DNA from: DATLXH01 sp035576005
GTDB lineage: Bacteria > Acidobacteriota > Thermoanaerobaculia > Gp7-AA8
DNA length: 33,476 nt
Assembly (NCBI GenBank): GCA_035576005.1
Contig: DATLXH010000019.1
Span: 1 to 33,476, forward strand
Reading direction: 5' to 3'
Positions 25,029-33,350 of the stretch are shown in pieces; the first letter of the stretch is position 1, and each line of letters opens with the position of its first letter. A program made the position numbers and the translations under genes. Under the pieces are notes generated by a model. The model was not told where the DNA came from. It made no database searches and worked only from the letters and a program-made list of their open reading frames with translations.

Positions 25029-27572
25029 ATGGAGCTTGTCCAGTTCCTTAAAAGCGGACGTGGTGGTGAGCTGCTCGGGATTGTCACCCTCGCAGCCGGG
25101 CTCATCATCGGCGCTGCTCTCTGCACATATCACCCGGGCGATTCCTCCGCCTATTTCACCTCTTCCAGAATCGAGACAGCGAATGCTGTCGGATATTACG
25201 GGGCGACTCTGAGCTGGCTGCTCGTAGGATTTTTTGGCTTCAGCAGTCTCCTGGTTCCGGTCTCGTTACTGATCACGGGATGGAACCGTTTCTGGGGACG
25301 AGATACGGAGTATTTTCGAACCAAGGTCCTGGGTCTTCTCTGCCTGATTGCCTTCACACCTCCGCTTTTAGACCTCATCGTCGGCAGCGTCTGGCTGCGC
25401 GGATCGCTAGTTCAATCAGGAGGTTACCTGGGTCATGAGGTCAACCGTGCGATCTCCCTGCGTCTCAATACCAGCGGCGCTGCAATCGTTCTTCTCACCG
25501 CAGTCCTGATCGGCCTTCTGCTCGCCACCAGGATCAGCTTGGGAGCCATCTTTATGGCGATCACCGAAGCGGGGAGATCGCTGCTGCGGGCGGGCACTCT
25601 TTACTGGGCGAGATTCACGGAGCGTCGCCGCAAAGAAAAGATGAAGAGCACGCTGATCAGGAAACACCTGGACCGCGCTGAGGAGCCGGCTCCGCCGCCG
25701 CTTCGCCTGGTGCCTGGTGGGGAGACTCCAGCTCCGATGGTCGAACGTCGTCTCGTCGTCCGTGAAGTTCGCGGACAGGGAAAGTTCCAGATCCGCAAGG
25801 TGACGAAGGCGGACCTGCGTAAGGTTGCGCAGGAGATCGCAGAAGAAGGTCCCGATTTTTTCGAGAGCGACGTAACGTCGGCCGGCAGGTTTTCCGCGGA
25901 GGCCTACGACGAGTTCGAAGACGTGCCGACGATGGAACTTCTCCCTCCGATCGACCCTCCACGCAAGCCTGCACCCAGAGTCGCAACGCCAAAGGCTGAG
26001 CTGCCCAGGATCGAGTTGCCGCGGCTGGCGATGCCGAAGCCGAAGGAATCCAGACCGGCCACCACTGTCCGCGATTCCGCCCCGAACCTGTCAACCGAAA
26101 GGCTGCCGTTCGTAAATCTTCTGACTGCCGGACCGCAACAGGGGCCGATCGACGAGGAAGTTCACAAGCGCTTTCTCGAGGTAGGACGATTGATTCAGGA
26201 CCGCTGTCGCGAGTTCTCAGTAGAAGGGGAGGTCACTGCCTACCACCCAGGGCCGGTCGTAACAACCTTCGAATTCAAACCGTCAGCGGGCGTGAAATAC
26301 GCGAAGGTCGTCAACCTCGGCGATGATCTCGCGCTCGGCCTGAAAGCGGAATCGATCCGGATCGAGCGTATCTCGGGGTCGTCCACAGTCGGAATCGAAG
26401 TCCCGAACAAGAAGCGTGAGCTGATCACGCTCCGCGACATCATCGAGACCGACGCTTTCACTCAGTCGACATCGGTGACGACCCTGGCGCTCGGCAAGGA
26501 CATCCATGGCGACGCTGTCGTCACCGACCTTGCGAGGATGCCGCATCTCCTGGTCGCTGGAGCGACCGGAGCCGGTAAGTCCGTCGGGCTGAATTCGATG
26601 ATCGTCTCGATGCTCTACAAGGCGCTTCCGAGCCAGCTCCGGATGTTGATGATTGACCCGAAGATGGTCGAGCTCAAAATTTACGAAGACATCCCTCATC
26701 TGCTCCACCCGATCGTGACAGACCCGAAGCTGGCGTCGAATGCGCTGCTCTGGGCCGTACAGGAGATGGAGAACCGTTACCGGACCCTCGCAGAGTGCGG
26801 CGTGCGGAACATCGATCAGTACAACGCACTGCTCAAGGACCCCGACGCTCACCGGAAGGCTCGGAAGGTCTCCAGTGAGGATACGACCCCGCAGCCCGAG
26901 CCACTGCCGTACATCGTCATCATCATTGATGAATTCGCTGACCTCATGATGGTTGCGTCGAAGGACGTCGAGGACTCGGTCACTCGAATCGCGCAGAAAG
27001 CGAGGGCCGTGGGCATTCACCTGATCATTGCGACACAACGCCCGTCGGTTGACGTCATCACCGGAGTCATCAAAGCCAATTTCCCGTCGCGCATCTCGTT
27101 CCAGGTAGCATCGAAGATCGATTCGCGGACCATCCTCGACGCTCAGGGAGCTGAACGTCTGCTCGGGAACGGCGACATGCTTTTTCTTCCCCCGGGCACA
27201 GCACGCATCCGACGCATTCACGGGGCTTACGTCTCGGAAAAAGAGATTGTCGAGATCGTGGACTTTGTGAAGAAGAACCAGGGCGTTCCGAAGTATTGCG
27301 AAGAGATCACGAAATCGGCGGAGGAGAAGAGCGGCGTCGACGGAATCGAGTACCTCGACGACCCGAAGTACGACGACGCGGTTCGTGTCGTACTCTCCAC
27401 GGGTCAGGCGTCGGCTTCTTACCTGCAACGGCGCCTCAAGCTCGGCTACTCTCGCGCAGCGCGCCTGGTCGAGATCATGGAGGCCAACGGAATTCTCGGC
27501 CCGAGCCAGGGGAGCAAACCTCGCGAGATTCTCGTCCGCTCGGACGACTACCCGCCCGCGCAGGAAGCCTAG
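25029..27572 (+). CDS. ftsK: DNA translocase FtsK/SpoIIIE
   Basis: An 847-residue septal DNA pump. Four hydrophobic segments near the N-terminus (about residues 15-175) anchor it in the membrane. A linker rich in Pro and charged residues (about 215-350) follows. The motor has Walker A GATGAGKS (511-518) and Walker B IIIDEFADL (D634, E635). The C-terminal winged-helix gamma domain (ASYLQRRLKLGYSRAARLVEIME) reads KOPS-type sequences on DNA. It clears chromosomes from the closing septum and activates dimer resolution. ATG 25029 is chosen with GGAGG about 11 bases upstream; GTG 25008 is also in frame. The stop codon is the first base triplet of a dispersed repeat. Confidence 0.95.
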   Translation: MELVQFLKSGRGGELLGIVTLAAGLIIGAALCTYHPGDSSAYFTSSRIETANAVGYYGATLSWLLVGFFGFSSLLVPVSLLITGWNRFWGRDTEYFRTKVLGLLCLIAFTPPLLDLIVGSVWLRGSLVQSGGYLGHEVNRAISLRLNTSGAAIVLLTAVLIGLLLATRISLGAIFMAITEAGRSLLRAGTLYWARFTERRRKEKMKSTLIRKHLDRAEEPAPPPLRLVPGGETPAPMVERRLVVREVRGQGKFQIRKVTKADLRKVAQEIAEEGPDFFESDVTSAGRFSAEAYDEFEDVPTMELLPPIDPPRKPAPRVATPKAELPRIELPRLAMPKPKESRPATTVRDSAPNLSTERLPFVNLLTAGPQQGPIDEEVHKRFLEVGRLIQDRCREFSVEGEVTAYHPGPVVTTFEFKPSAGVKYAKVVNLGDDLALGLKAESIRIERISGSSTVGIEVPNKKRELITLRDIIETDAFTQSTSVTTLALGKDIHGDAVVTDLARMPHLLVAGATGAGKSVGLNSMIVSMLYKALPSQLRMLMIDPKMVELKIYEDIPHLLHPIVTDPKLASNALLWAVQEMENRYRTLAECGVRNIDQYNALLKDPDAHRKARKVSSEDTTPQPEPLPYIVIIIDEFADLMMVASKDVEDSVTRIAQKARAVGIHLIIATQRPSVDVITGVIKANFPSRISFQVASKIDSRTILDAQGAERLLGNGDMLFLPPGTARIRRIHGAYVSEKEIVEIVDFVKKNQGVPKYCEEITKSAEEKSGVDGIEYLDDPKYDDAVRVVLSTGQASASYLQRRLKLGYSRAARLVEIMEANGILGPSQGSKPREILVRSDDYPPAQEA

Positions 27573-27593
27573 CCCGCATTTCTCACAGACCTT
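27570..27593. repeat. 24-bp dispersed repeat, copy 2
   Basis: An exact reverse-complement match to 117-140. Its first three bases are the ftsK stop codon TAG, so the repeat abuts or supplies the end of the gene. Confidence 0.7.
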
Positions 27594-27619
27594 CATCCCG
27601 AGCGTCGAGACAAACAAGA

Positions 27620-27693
27620 GTGTCGCGTGACAGACAGGAGTGTCTGTCCTACATGCGCGTGTAGGACAGACACTCTTGTCTGTCGCGCGACAC
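27620..27693. repeat. 74-bp near-perfect hairpin downstream of ftsK
   Basis: The segment is an almost perfect inverted repeat centred at 27656.5, with arms of about 34 bases and a 6-base loop. The inner part, CAGACA-GGAGTGTCTGTCCTACA and its complement, itself contains GACAGACA and TGTCTGTC. It lies between ftsK and the TPR-thioredoxin gene, with no T-run. It could stabilise the ftsK message 3' end, or be a mobile palindromic element. Confidence 0.85.
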
Positions 27694-27750
27694 TGTTCTA
27701 CCCAAGGGCTTAACGTATATCATTCTGCCGGGTGAACGGAGGGAGATGAA

Positions 27751-28794
27751 ATGAGAATCCGACTCTTGGTCCTCTGCTGTTTTTTCGTGTCGTTCCTTAG
27801 TGCTTGGACGAACGAGCTTAGCGGTGAGACTCCAGCTCCGGGAAGCGCTCAGACTTACGAAGTCGAGCTCGAGAAAGGGCAGCAGCTACTCCGGCAGCAT
27901 AAGCACGAGGAAGCGCTGAAGAGTTTCAAACGAGCGAATGAGATGCGCGGGAAAAAGTCCGGCGAGGCCTTTTTCTGGATGGCGCAGGCCTATCAGGCAT
28001 TGGGTGCTTACAAAAACGTGCTCGAAAACTCGGACAAGGCCCTTGCCCTCAATCAGTCGGATCCGGAACTTCAGGCCCAGACCTACAACCTCAAGGGTCT
28101 CGCTCTGCACTCGCAGTCGGAGGGTAAGCATCAGAAGAAACTTCAGGAGGCCGAGGCGATCTTCCGGCAGGCGTTGACTCTGACGGGAGCTCCCGCCGTG
28201 GTTCATTACAACCTGGCGTTGAGCCTCATGCAACAGAATCGCGACCCGGAAGGTATTGCATCACTGCGGAAGTATGTCGAGCTCCAGCGGAGCGGCGGCT
28301 ACGTCGAAGCGGCCCGCAAACTGATTGCCAACCCTCGACGGGCTCGGGAAGCCTATGCACCCGACTTTTCGATCACGACTTCCGAGGGGGAACATCTCAC
28401 GCTGGAAGATCTTCGCGGCAAGGTGGTGGTGCTGGATTTCTGGGGAACCTGGTGTCCTCCCTGTGTGGCGTCGGTTCCGTCACTGCGAAACCTCAGGAAG
28501 AGGTATGAGAAAGAACCATCGTTCATGCTCGTGGGCATCAGTTCCGACCCCGAAGAAGAGCCGTGGCGAACGTTCATCGCAAAGAACAAGATGGTCTGGC
28601 CTCAATACCGGGACCGCGACAGACAGATCCAGCGCGCCTTTGGCGTGAGTGCGTTTCCGACCTACGTTGTGATCGATCAAGAAGGGATTATTCGCTTCCG
28701 CACGAGCGGGACCAGCTGGGAGCGATCCGCACATCTGAGTGAGGAAATCAAAAGACAGGTGAAGCTCGTGGCGAAAACGGCGACCACGAACTGA
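27751..28794 (+). CDS. Exported TPR-thioredoxin (TlpA/ResA-like) protein
   Basis: A 347-residue two-part protein. A signal peptide (residues 1 to about 22) leads to a TPR-like helical region (about 38-175, with repeated A-rich helix pairs such as GEAFFWMAQAYQALGAYKNVLENSDKAL). A thioredoxin domain (about 203-340) has the active site WGTWCPPC (C235, C238) and the cis-proline segment AFPTYVV. Such proteins reduce or exchange disulfides in the periplasm, for example in cytochrome c maturation. The TPR part probably positions it on a partner. GGAGGG lies about 9 bases before the ATG. No cytochrome genes are nearby, so the client is unknown. Confidence 0.88.
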   Translation: MRIRLLVLCCFFVSFLSAWTNELSGETPAPGSAQTYEVELEKGQQLLRQHKHEEALKSFKRANEMRGKKSGEAFFWMAQAYQALGAYKNVLENSDKALALNQSDPELQAQTYNLKGLALHSQSEGKHQKKLQEAEAIFRQALTLTGAPAVVHYNLALSLMQQNRDPEGIASLRKYVELQRSGGYVEAARKLIANPRRAREAYAPDFSITTSEGEHLTLEDLRGKVVVLDFWGTWCPPCVASVPSLRNLRKRYEKEPSFMLVGISSDPEEEPWRTFIAKNKMVWPQYRDRDRQIQRAFGVSAFPTYVVIDQEGIIRFRTSGTSWERSAHLSEEIKRQVKLVAKTATTN

Positions 28795-28884
28795 GAACAG
28801 GTTCTTTGTTGATGGCAACTCAGATGTTGACTCTACTCATGTCGGCGTAGCGATTCCCTGCGGTCACTCCCGGAGGCAGCGCAC

Positions 28885-29253
28885 CTATCCGCGCTCTTCC
28901 GCAACCCTCGTCACGAGATCGACGATCTGCTCTCTCGAGAATGGCTTTCCAAGAAACTGATCGGCGCCCGCCTGAGCCGTGCTCTCCCGCGTTTCAGTCG
29001 AATCGTCGCCGGTGATGAGGATGACGTACGGCTTCGGTTCGCGCTCTTTTGCCTTGAATTTCTGGCAGAGCCGCAACCCACCGTAGAAGGGGAGAATCAG
29101 ATCGAGAATGATGACCTCGAAGTCGTGCTGGCCGAATATAGCCAACGCCTCCTCGGCAGACGCTGCATCGAAAAGCTCCAACCCGGAGGATCGAAGATAG
29201 ATCCTGAGCAATTTTCGAATGTGTACGTCGTCATCGACTATCAGCAGTTTCAA
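28885..29253 (-). CDS. Single-domain response regulator
   Basis: A 122-residue receiver domain alone. The acidic pocket is D7-D8-D9, the phospho-acceptor is D51 (VIILDLILP), T81 (LITGDD) and K103 (GKPF) complete the conserved set. With no output domain it must signal by protein contact or phosphotransfer. It is the last gene of a minus-strand run, 37 bases after the FAD-dependent reductase gene, so it may be transcribed with the biosynthetic genes by read-through. No histidine kinase is in the window. The domain call is firm; its partner and process are unknown. Confidence 0.9.
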   Translation of the reverse strand: MKLLIVDDDVHIRKLLRIYLRSSGLELFDAASAEEALAIFGQHDFEVIILDLILPFYGGLRLCQKFKAKEREPKPYVILITGDDSTETRESTAQAGADQFLGKPFSREQIVDLVTRVAEERG

Positions 29254-29290
29254 ATTCGTCTCCCACGCGTCTACGTTTCAGTCCTCGGTG

Positions 29291-30478
29291 CTAATTGTGT
29301 ACCGGATCGTTCCATAGACGGATGGCGCGGGCGAGCTCGTCTCGATCCGACCTGGTTTTCCGGAGAAAGAGCGGCCCGATCGTGCGAACCGGCGTTGTGG
29401 CGAGCAACGTATCGAGAAGCCGCGGGCGCGACAGGAGCGTGGCGATCGAACGGCTCCAGCGGAGGCGACTTCCGAACAGCCTGGAATGGCTGACGCGATA
29501 GTCGCTCGAAGCCTCGTCCCGCCTGCCGCCGAGTGCTCGTAACACGGTAGTTGCCGCGAGCAGAGCCGACTGGATCGCCATGGCCATGCCGTTACCGGTC
29601 AGCGGGTCGATCATCCCGGCGGCATCCCCCACGAGGAGCATGCCTTGTTCTGAAGACGACTTCGAGCGGAAGATCACCGGCTCTGAGGAAAGGAAGAGCG
29701 GTTGCGCGGATTCGTGGTTTCCATAGAGCTCGCTCAGGGATCGATTCTGCTGAGCGAGCCTTTCGACGAAACCCTCCCATCCTCCTCGGTTTCCCTTGAG
29801 CCGGCTGCCATGCACCAGTCCGCAGATATTGGTCAGATCGTCTTCAATTCTGGAAACCCCGAGGTAGCCTGAGTCGAAAGAGTAGAGGTCGATTGTGTCG
29901 TCGGGGCCGGGTGACTTCCTTTTGTAATGCTTTTTGAATCCGAAGTGCCGTTCGCGCGTCTCCGCCGCAAAGGATCGTTCCATTTGGCGATCCAGGCGAC
30001 CCCAGCGACCCCAGGCTCCGATTACGAACGATGCCTCGACGGTAACGCTCGCACCGCCGTGGCTCATCTCGATGACTTTCGAATCGCCGTTTGCGGAAAC
30101 TTTTCCCGCCGCATGGCCGGTTAGGACGCGGGCGCCCTGGTTGCGCGCCGTTTCGAGAAGGATCTCGTCCAGTCGCAAGCGCGAGATGCCTCTCGCGGGG
30201 AGGGGAAGATCGAAGGCTGCGGTCCGGCGCGAGCCGATGATTCGGCAGGTGGTGATCTTCGCCGCACCAGCCTCGTCGATCGAGGGAGTGACACCCAGCA
30301 GGTCGAGGATGGGGAGGGCGTCGTACGAGAGGAACTCTCCGCAGAGTTTGTCGCGCGGGAAGCTGTCGCGATCGATGAGTGTGACACTCAGCCCGCGTTT
30401 CGCGAGGAGAGCCGCGGCGGTCGATCCTGCGGGCCCGGCGCCGATGACAGCGACGTCCACCTTGAAGTCCACGATCAT
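29291..30478 (-). CDS. FAD-dependent oxidoreductase, geranylgeranyl reductase-like
   Basis: A 395-residue flavoprotein. The FAD-binding dinucleotide fold is at the N-terminus (VAVIGAGPAGSTAAALL, 9-25), a CGEFLS motif at 46-51, and the second FAD segment GDAAGMIDPLTGNGMAMAI at 284-302. The layout fits the geranylgeranyl reductase and flavin-dependent halogenase/hydroxylase branch. It could reduce double bonds of a polyene or isoprenoid chain, or oxidise a polyketide-like product. Its ATG overlaps the methyltransferase stop by 4 bases. With the ketosynthase and methyltransferase it forms a tight three-gene unit, which suggests tailoring of one small molecule. The reaction is inference. Confidence 0.85.
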   Translation of the reverse strand: MIVDFKVDVAVIGAGPAGSTAAALLAKRGLSVTLIDRDSFPRDKLCGEFLSYDALPILDLLGVTPSIDEAGAAKITTCRIIGSRRTAAFDLPLPARGISRLRLDEILLETARNQGARVLTGHAAGKVSANGDSKVIEMSHGGASVTVEASFVIGAWGRWGRLDRQMERSFAAETRERHFGFKKHYKRKSPGPDDTIDLYSFDSGYLGVSRIEDDLTNICGLVHGSRLKGNRGGWEGFVERLAQQNRSLSELYGNHESAQPLFLSSEPVIFRSKSSSEQGMLLVGDAAGMIDPLTGNGMAMAIQSALLAATTVLRALGGRRDEASSDYRVSHSRLFGSRLRWSRSIATLLSRPRLLDTLLATTPVRTIGPLFLRKTRSDRDELARAIRLWNDPVHN

Positions 30479-31158
30479 CGCCGCAGAAGCATGCCGAATC
30501 GGAAGGGGAACATCGCGACGACTTGTTTACCGGCGGCGGACGTCCTTGTGGCGCACCTGCGGGCTTCTGCGATCGTGTAGGCACGTCGCACGGATGCCGC
30601 TCCGTCGAGGCGCGTGATGGGGCCCACGAGCCGGAGAAATCCGAGCAGACGAATCACCATGAGAGGTATGTGATGGCGGCGTGTGTCATTGACCAGAACC
30701 CCGAGTCTGCTGACCCGGAGTGATTCCTCGAGGATCGTCAGGTTCTCCGCTTCCGAGAAGTGATGAAAGAAGTGTCCGGAGGTGACGACATCGACGCTCT
30801 GGTCGCGGAAGGGGAGCTTGAAGGCGTCCCCGACTACGCGGAGCACGTGATCGTGGTAGTTCTGTCTTCCGTAGAGAAGGTGATCGATCTTGAAGTCGAG
30901 CCCGATGGTCTTGAGTTTCCTGGCGGTCCCGAGAGAGGCTGGAAGGTCGGATGTGCCGGTACCGAGGTCGAGCAGCCGGACTGAGCGCTTCGAGTCATCG
31001 ACCAGTTGCGAGAAGAGCCGTTTGTAGATGCGGATGCCCCCACCAAGGAAATTGATGCGGCGAAGATCGCGGAGGGAGCGGGCCATCTCATCGAAGGGGA
31101 CGTCGTCCTCATCGAGCAACTCGTCAGCCTCGACACGCCTGGGGGTGAGCAAGCTCAT
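30475..31158 (-). CDS. Class I SAM-dependent methyltransferase
   Basis: A 227-residue methyltransferase. Motif I, LLDLGTGTSDLP, lies at 62-73, a following acidic strand end (IGLDFK) at 85-90, GDAFKLPFRDQSVDVV at 110-125 and the HHFSEAEN loop at about 132-139. These features fit the ubiquinone/menaquinone biosynthesis style of methyltransferases acting on small molecules. The C-terminal 60 residues are basic and hydrophobic and may contact a membrane or a lipid-like substrate. The start codon shares one base with the ketosynthase stop, and its end overlaps the flavoprotein start by 4 bases. The substrate is probably the product of the upstream ketosynthase, by context only. Confidence 0.87.
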   Translation of the reverse strand: MSLLTPRRVEADELLDEDDVPFDEMARSLRDLRRINFLGGGIRIYKRLFSQLVDDSKRSVRLLDLGTGTSDLPASLGTARKLKTIGLDFKIDHLLYGRQNYHDHVLRVVGDAFKLPFRDQSVDVVTSGHFFHHFSEAENLTILEESLRVSRLGVLVNDTRRHHIPLMVIRLLGFLRLVGPITRLDGAASVRRAYTIAEARRCATRTSAAGKQVVAMFPFRFGMLLRR

Positions 31159-32414
31159 TACGATTCCACTCTCTTGAGCACCATTGCCGAGTTCTTCGAT
31201 CCGAACGCGATGGTGTTCACGAGCGCGACGTCGATGCTGGCGCGCCTCCCCACATCCGGAATGTAGTCGAGGTCGCAGTCGGGATCGGGCTCTTCGATGT
31301 TGATGGTCGGTGGGAGAATGCCATCGCGAAATGCGAGCAGGGTTGCGGCGAGACCAGCGGCACCGCAGGCGCCCTGAGGATGTCCGATCATTGATTTCGT
31401 GGCTGACCCGGGCAGCGAGTACGCATGACCTCCAAAAGCAAGTTTGACGGCGCGAGTTTCGATCCGGTCATTGAGCTCGGTTGAGGTCCCGTGGTAGTTG
31501 AGGTAGCCCACCTCGTCAGGAGCGACACGAGCGTCCTTCATCGCCAGCGTCATTGCGCGTGCAGGCTCTTCGCCATTCTCATCGAGCCGGACCCGGTGAT
31601 ACGCGTCGCACGTCGACCCGTACCCTGCAACCTCAGCATAGATGTGCGCGCCACGCTCCCGCGCGCTCTCCTCTCGCTCCATGATGAACATCCACGCCCC
31701 CTCTGCCAGGACGAAGCCGTCGCGGTTTTTCGAGAATGGCCGGGAAGCGGTTTCAGGGCGATCGTTGCGACTCGCCCCCAGGATCCGCATGAGTGCGAAT
31801 CCGGTCATGACGCCTTCGGTGATCGTCGCATCAGCCCCGCCACAAATTACCTGATCGATGACTCCGAGTTTGAGGTTGCGGTACGCGTAACCGAGAGCAT
31901 CGATCGAGGAAGTGCAGCCGGTGGACATGAGGTGCGAGAAGCCGTGAAGGTCGTACGACATGGAAATCTCGGATGCGATCGTTCCGATCGTTCCCGACGG
32001 TACCGAGTAGACCGACGCCTGCTTTTCTTTTCCCGCGTACCAGAGCTCGTACATCCGCTCGCTGAACTCCACCGCACCTCCACCCGAGCCCAGCATGACT
32101 CCCATCATTCTCTTCTGCTCGAGATTGAGCTGGGTCGGATCGAGCTTCGCATCCTGTAAAGCTTCGTGCGTGGCAGCAATGACGAGAGGGACCACGCGGG
32201 CTACGTGACGCAAGCTCTTGGGATCGATCCACTGACCCGGGTCGAAATCGGCCACTTCTCCGGCCATGCGGGCCTGGAGGGCGGAAGGGTCAAAATGCGT
32301 GATCGTCCGGACACCCGACCTGCCGTTCGCGATGGCGTCAAAGTACTGCTCGCGCCCGATGCCATTCGGGCTGACGACTCCGACTCCGGTGATGACGACA
32401 CGCTGTTGGTTCAT
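31158..32414 (-). CDS. Beta-ketoacyl synthase (KAS II-like, CTSS active-site variant)
   Basis: A 418-residue thiolase-fold condensing enzyme, close to FabF in length (about 412). All catalytic residues are present: C167, H308 (YHGTST), K340 and H345 (MIGHPQGACG). The nucleophile motif reads STGCTSSIDALGYA where FabF has a CATG-type motif; CTS followed by a D-x-(L/V)-G-Y stretch is what type II polyketide ketosynthases show. I therefore read it as a specialised ketosynthase instead of the housekeeping FabF. ATG 32414 gives the normal N-terminus; the frame is open to 32498. It heads a three-gene overlapping operon with a methyltransferase and a flavoprotein. No carrier protein, chain-length factor or ketoreductase gene is in the window. 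Confidence 0.88.
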   Translation of the reverse strand: MNQQRVVITGVGVVSPNGIGREQYFDAIANGRSGVRTITHFDPSALQARMAGEVADFDPGQWIDPKSLRHVARVVPLVIAATHEALQDAKLDPTQLNLEQKRMMGVMLGSGGGAVEFSERMYELWYAGKEKQASVYSVPSGTIGTIASEISMSYDLHGFSHLMSTGCTSSIDALGYAYRNLKLGVIDQVICGGADATITEGVMTGFALMRILGASRNDRPETASRPFSKNRDGFVLAEGAWMFIMEREESARERGAHIYAEVAGYGSTCDAYHRVRLDENGEEPARAMTLAMKDARVAPDEVGYLNYHGTSTELNDRIETRAVKLAFGGHAYSLPGSATKSMIGHPQGACGAAGLAATLLAFRDGILPPTINIEEPDPDCDLDYIPDVGRRASIDVALVNTIAFGSKNSAMVLKRVES

Positions 32415-32549
32415 AGGTAAGGCTCGTTGAATCAATACGGCTTGCATCCGGCCGCGGATGCTAAGATCGAGGTGAAGGACGCCTGGTTTCTGAAACAACG
32501 TGACTCAGAAAGCGCGCCAGCCCCTGCCAACGTTTTTTTGAGAGGACCT

Positions 32550-33305
32550 ATGCGCCGCGTAATCTGGTTGATCCTTTCCATCCTTCTTTCCATCCAGGTG
32601 GTGTATGCCGTCGCGGCTGATGGTGACCCTTCTGCTGATGACACGGCGCGAAAAGCTGTGGGCATGATGGCGGGCCCTGCGTGGGAGAAAGCCCGCTACT
32701 TCTCGTTCACGTTCAACGCGGAGCGGGACGGCAAGATTGCTGCCTCGTTTCCTCAACGATGGGATCGTTACACGGGCGATTACCGCGTTTCCGGCAAGGA
32801 CAAAGAGGGGCGTGACTTCGACATCATCCTGAATACGAAGACGCGCGCAGGGCGAGCCTGGCTCGCAGGAGTCGAGGTCGCGGAGCCGAAGGAGCTCCTC
32901 GAGCGGGGTTACCGGAGGTTCATCAACGATACGTACTGGCTGCTCATGCCTCTCAAGATGCTCGATCCCGGAGTGAAGCGAACTCTCGAGGGAACTAAGC
33001 GCGAGGAGTGCGGCCAGACGTACGACGTGGTGAAGCTCTCATTTGACGGCGGAGTCGGCCTCACACCGGGTGATCAGTACTGGGCGTGGGTGAATCGCGA
33101 GACGGGCATCGTCGACCGCTGGGAAATGTTCCTGGAGGGAACGCCCGCGGGCGAAAAGCCGTCGGTGGTGAGGTTCAAGAAGTTCGAGCGGGCGGGTGGG
33201 CTGCTGATTTCCACGCGTCGCGAGATCGAAGGAAAAACCTCTTCGATTCGAATGGACGACCTGGTAGTCACCTCCGAGGTTCCCGCCAACGCGTTCTCGC
33301 GGTAG
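32550..33305 (+). CDS. Secreted protein of unknown function
   Basis: A 251-residue exported protein. From ATG 32550, with GAGAGGA closely upstream, it has a clear signal peptide (RRVIWLILSILLSIQVVYAVA). The mature part is beta-rich with conserved-looking stretches such as FINDTYWLLMPLKMLDPG and QYWAWVNRETGIVDRWE. This pattern recalls exported beta-barrel-like proteins of unknown function (DUF6503 and LolA/LolB-like folds), but I cannot confirm a family. Such proteins may bind lipid or a hydrophobic ligand. It is divergent from the ketosynthase with 135 bases between the starts, so the two may share a control region. The frame is open upstream to 32427 without a signal-like N-terminus. Confidence 0.75.
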   Translation: MRRVIWLILSILLSIQVVYAVAADGDPSADDTARKAVGMMAGPAWEKARYFSFTFNAERDGKIAASFPQRWDRYTGDYRVSGKDKEGRDFDIILNTKTRAGRAWLAGVEVAEPKELLERGYRRFINDTYWLLMPLKMLDPGVKRTLEGTKREECGQTYDVVKLSFDGGVGLTPGDQYWAWVNRETGIVDRWEMFLEGTPAGEKPSVVRFKKFERAGGLLISTRREIEGKTSSIRMDDLVVTSEVPANAFSR

Positions 33306-33350
33306 CCTTCCGCGACAATCGTGCGCGCCTCCTCCCCCTCTCCCCGGCGG

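Noticed and set aside
26283..27617. A 444-codon minus-strand frame inside ftsK
   Set aside because: It is long only because of the GC-rich codon pattern. The plus strand encodes an intact FtsK motor with Walker motifs, and the antisense product has no recognisable domain.
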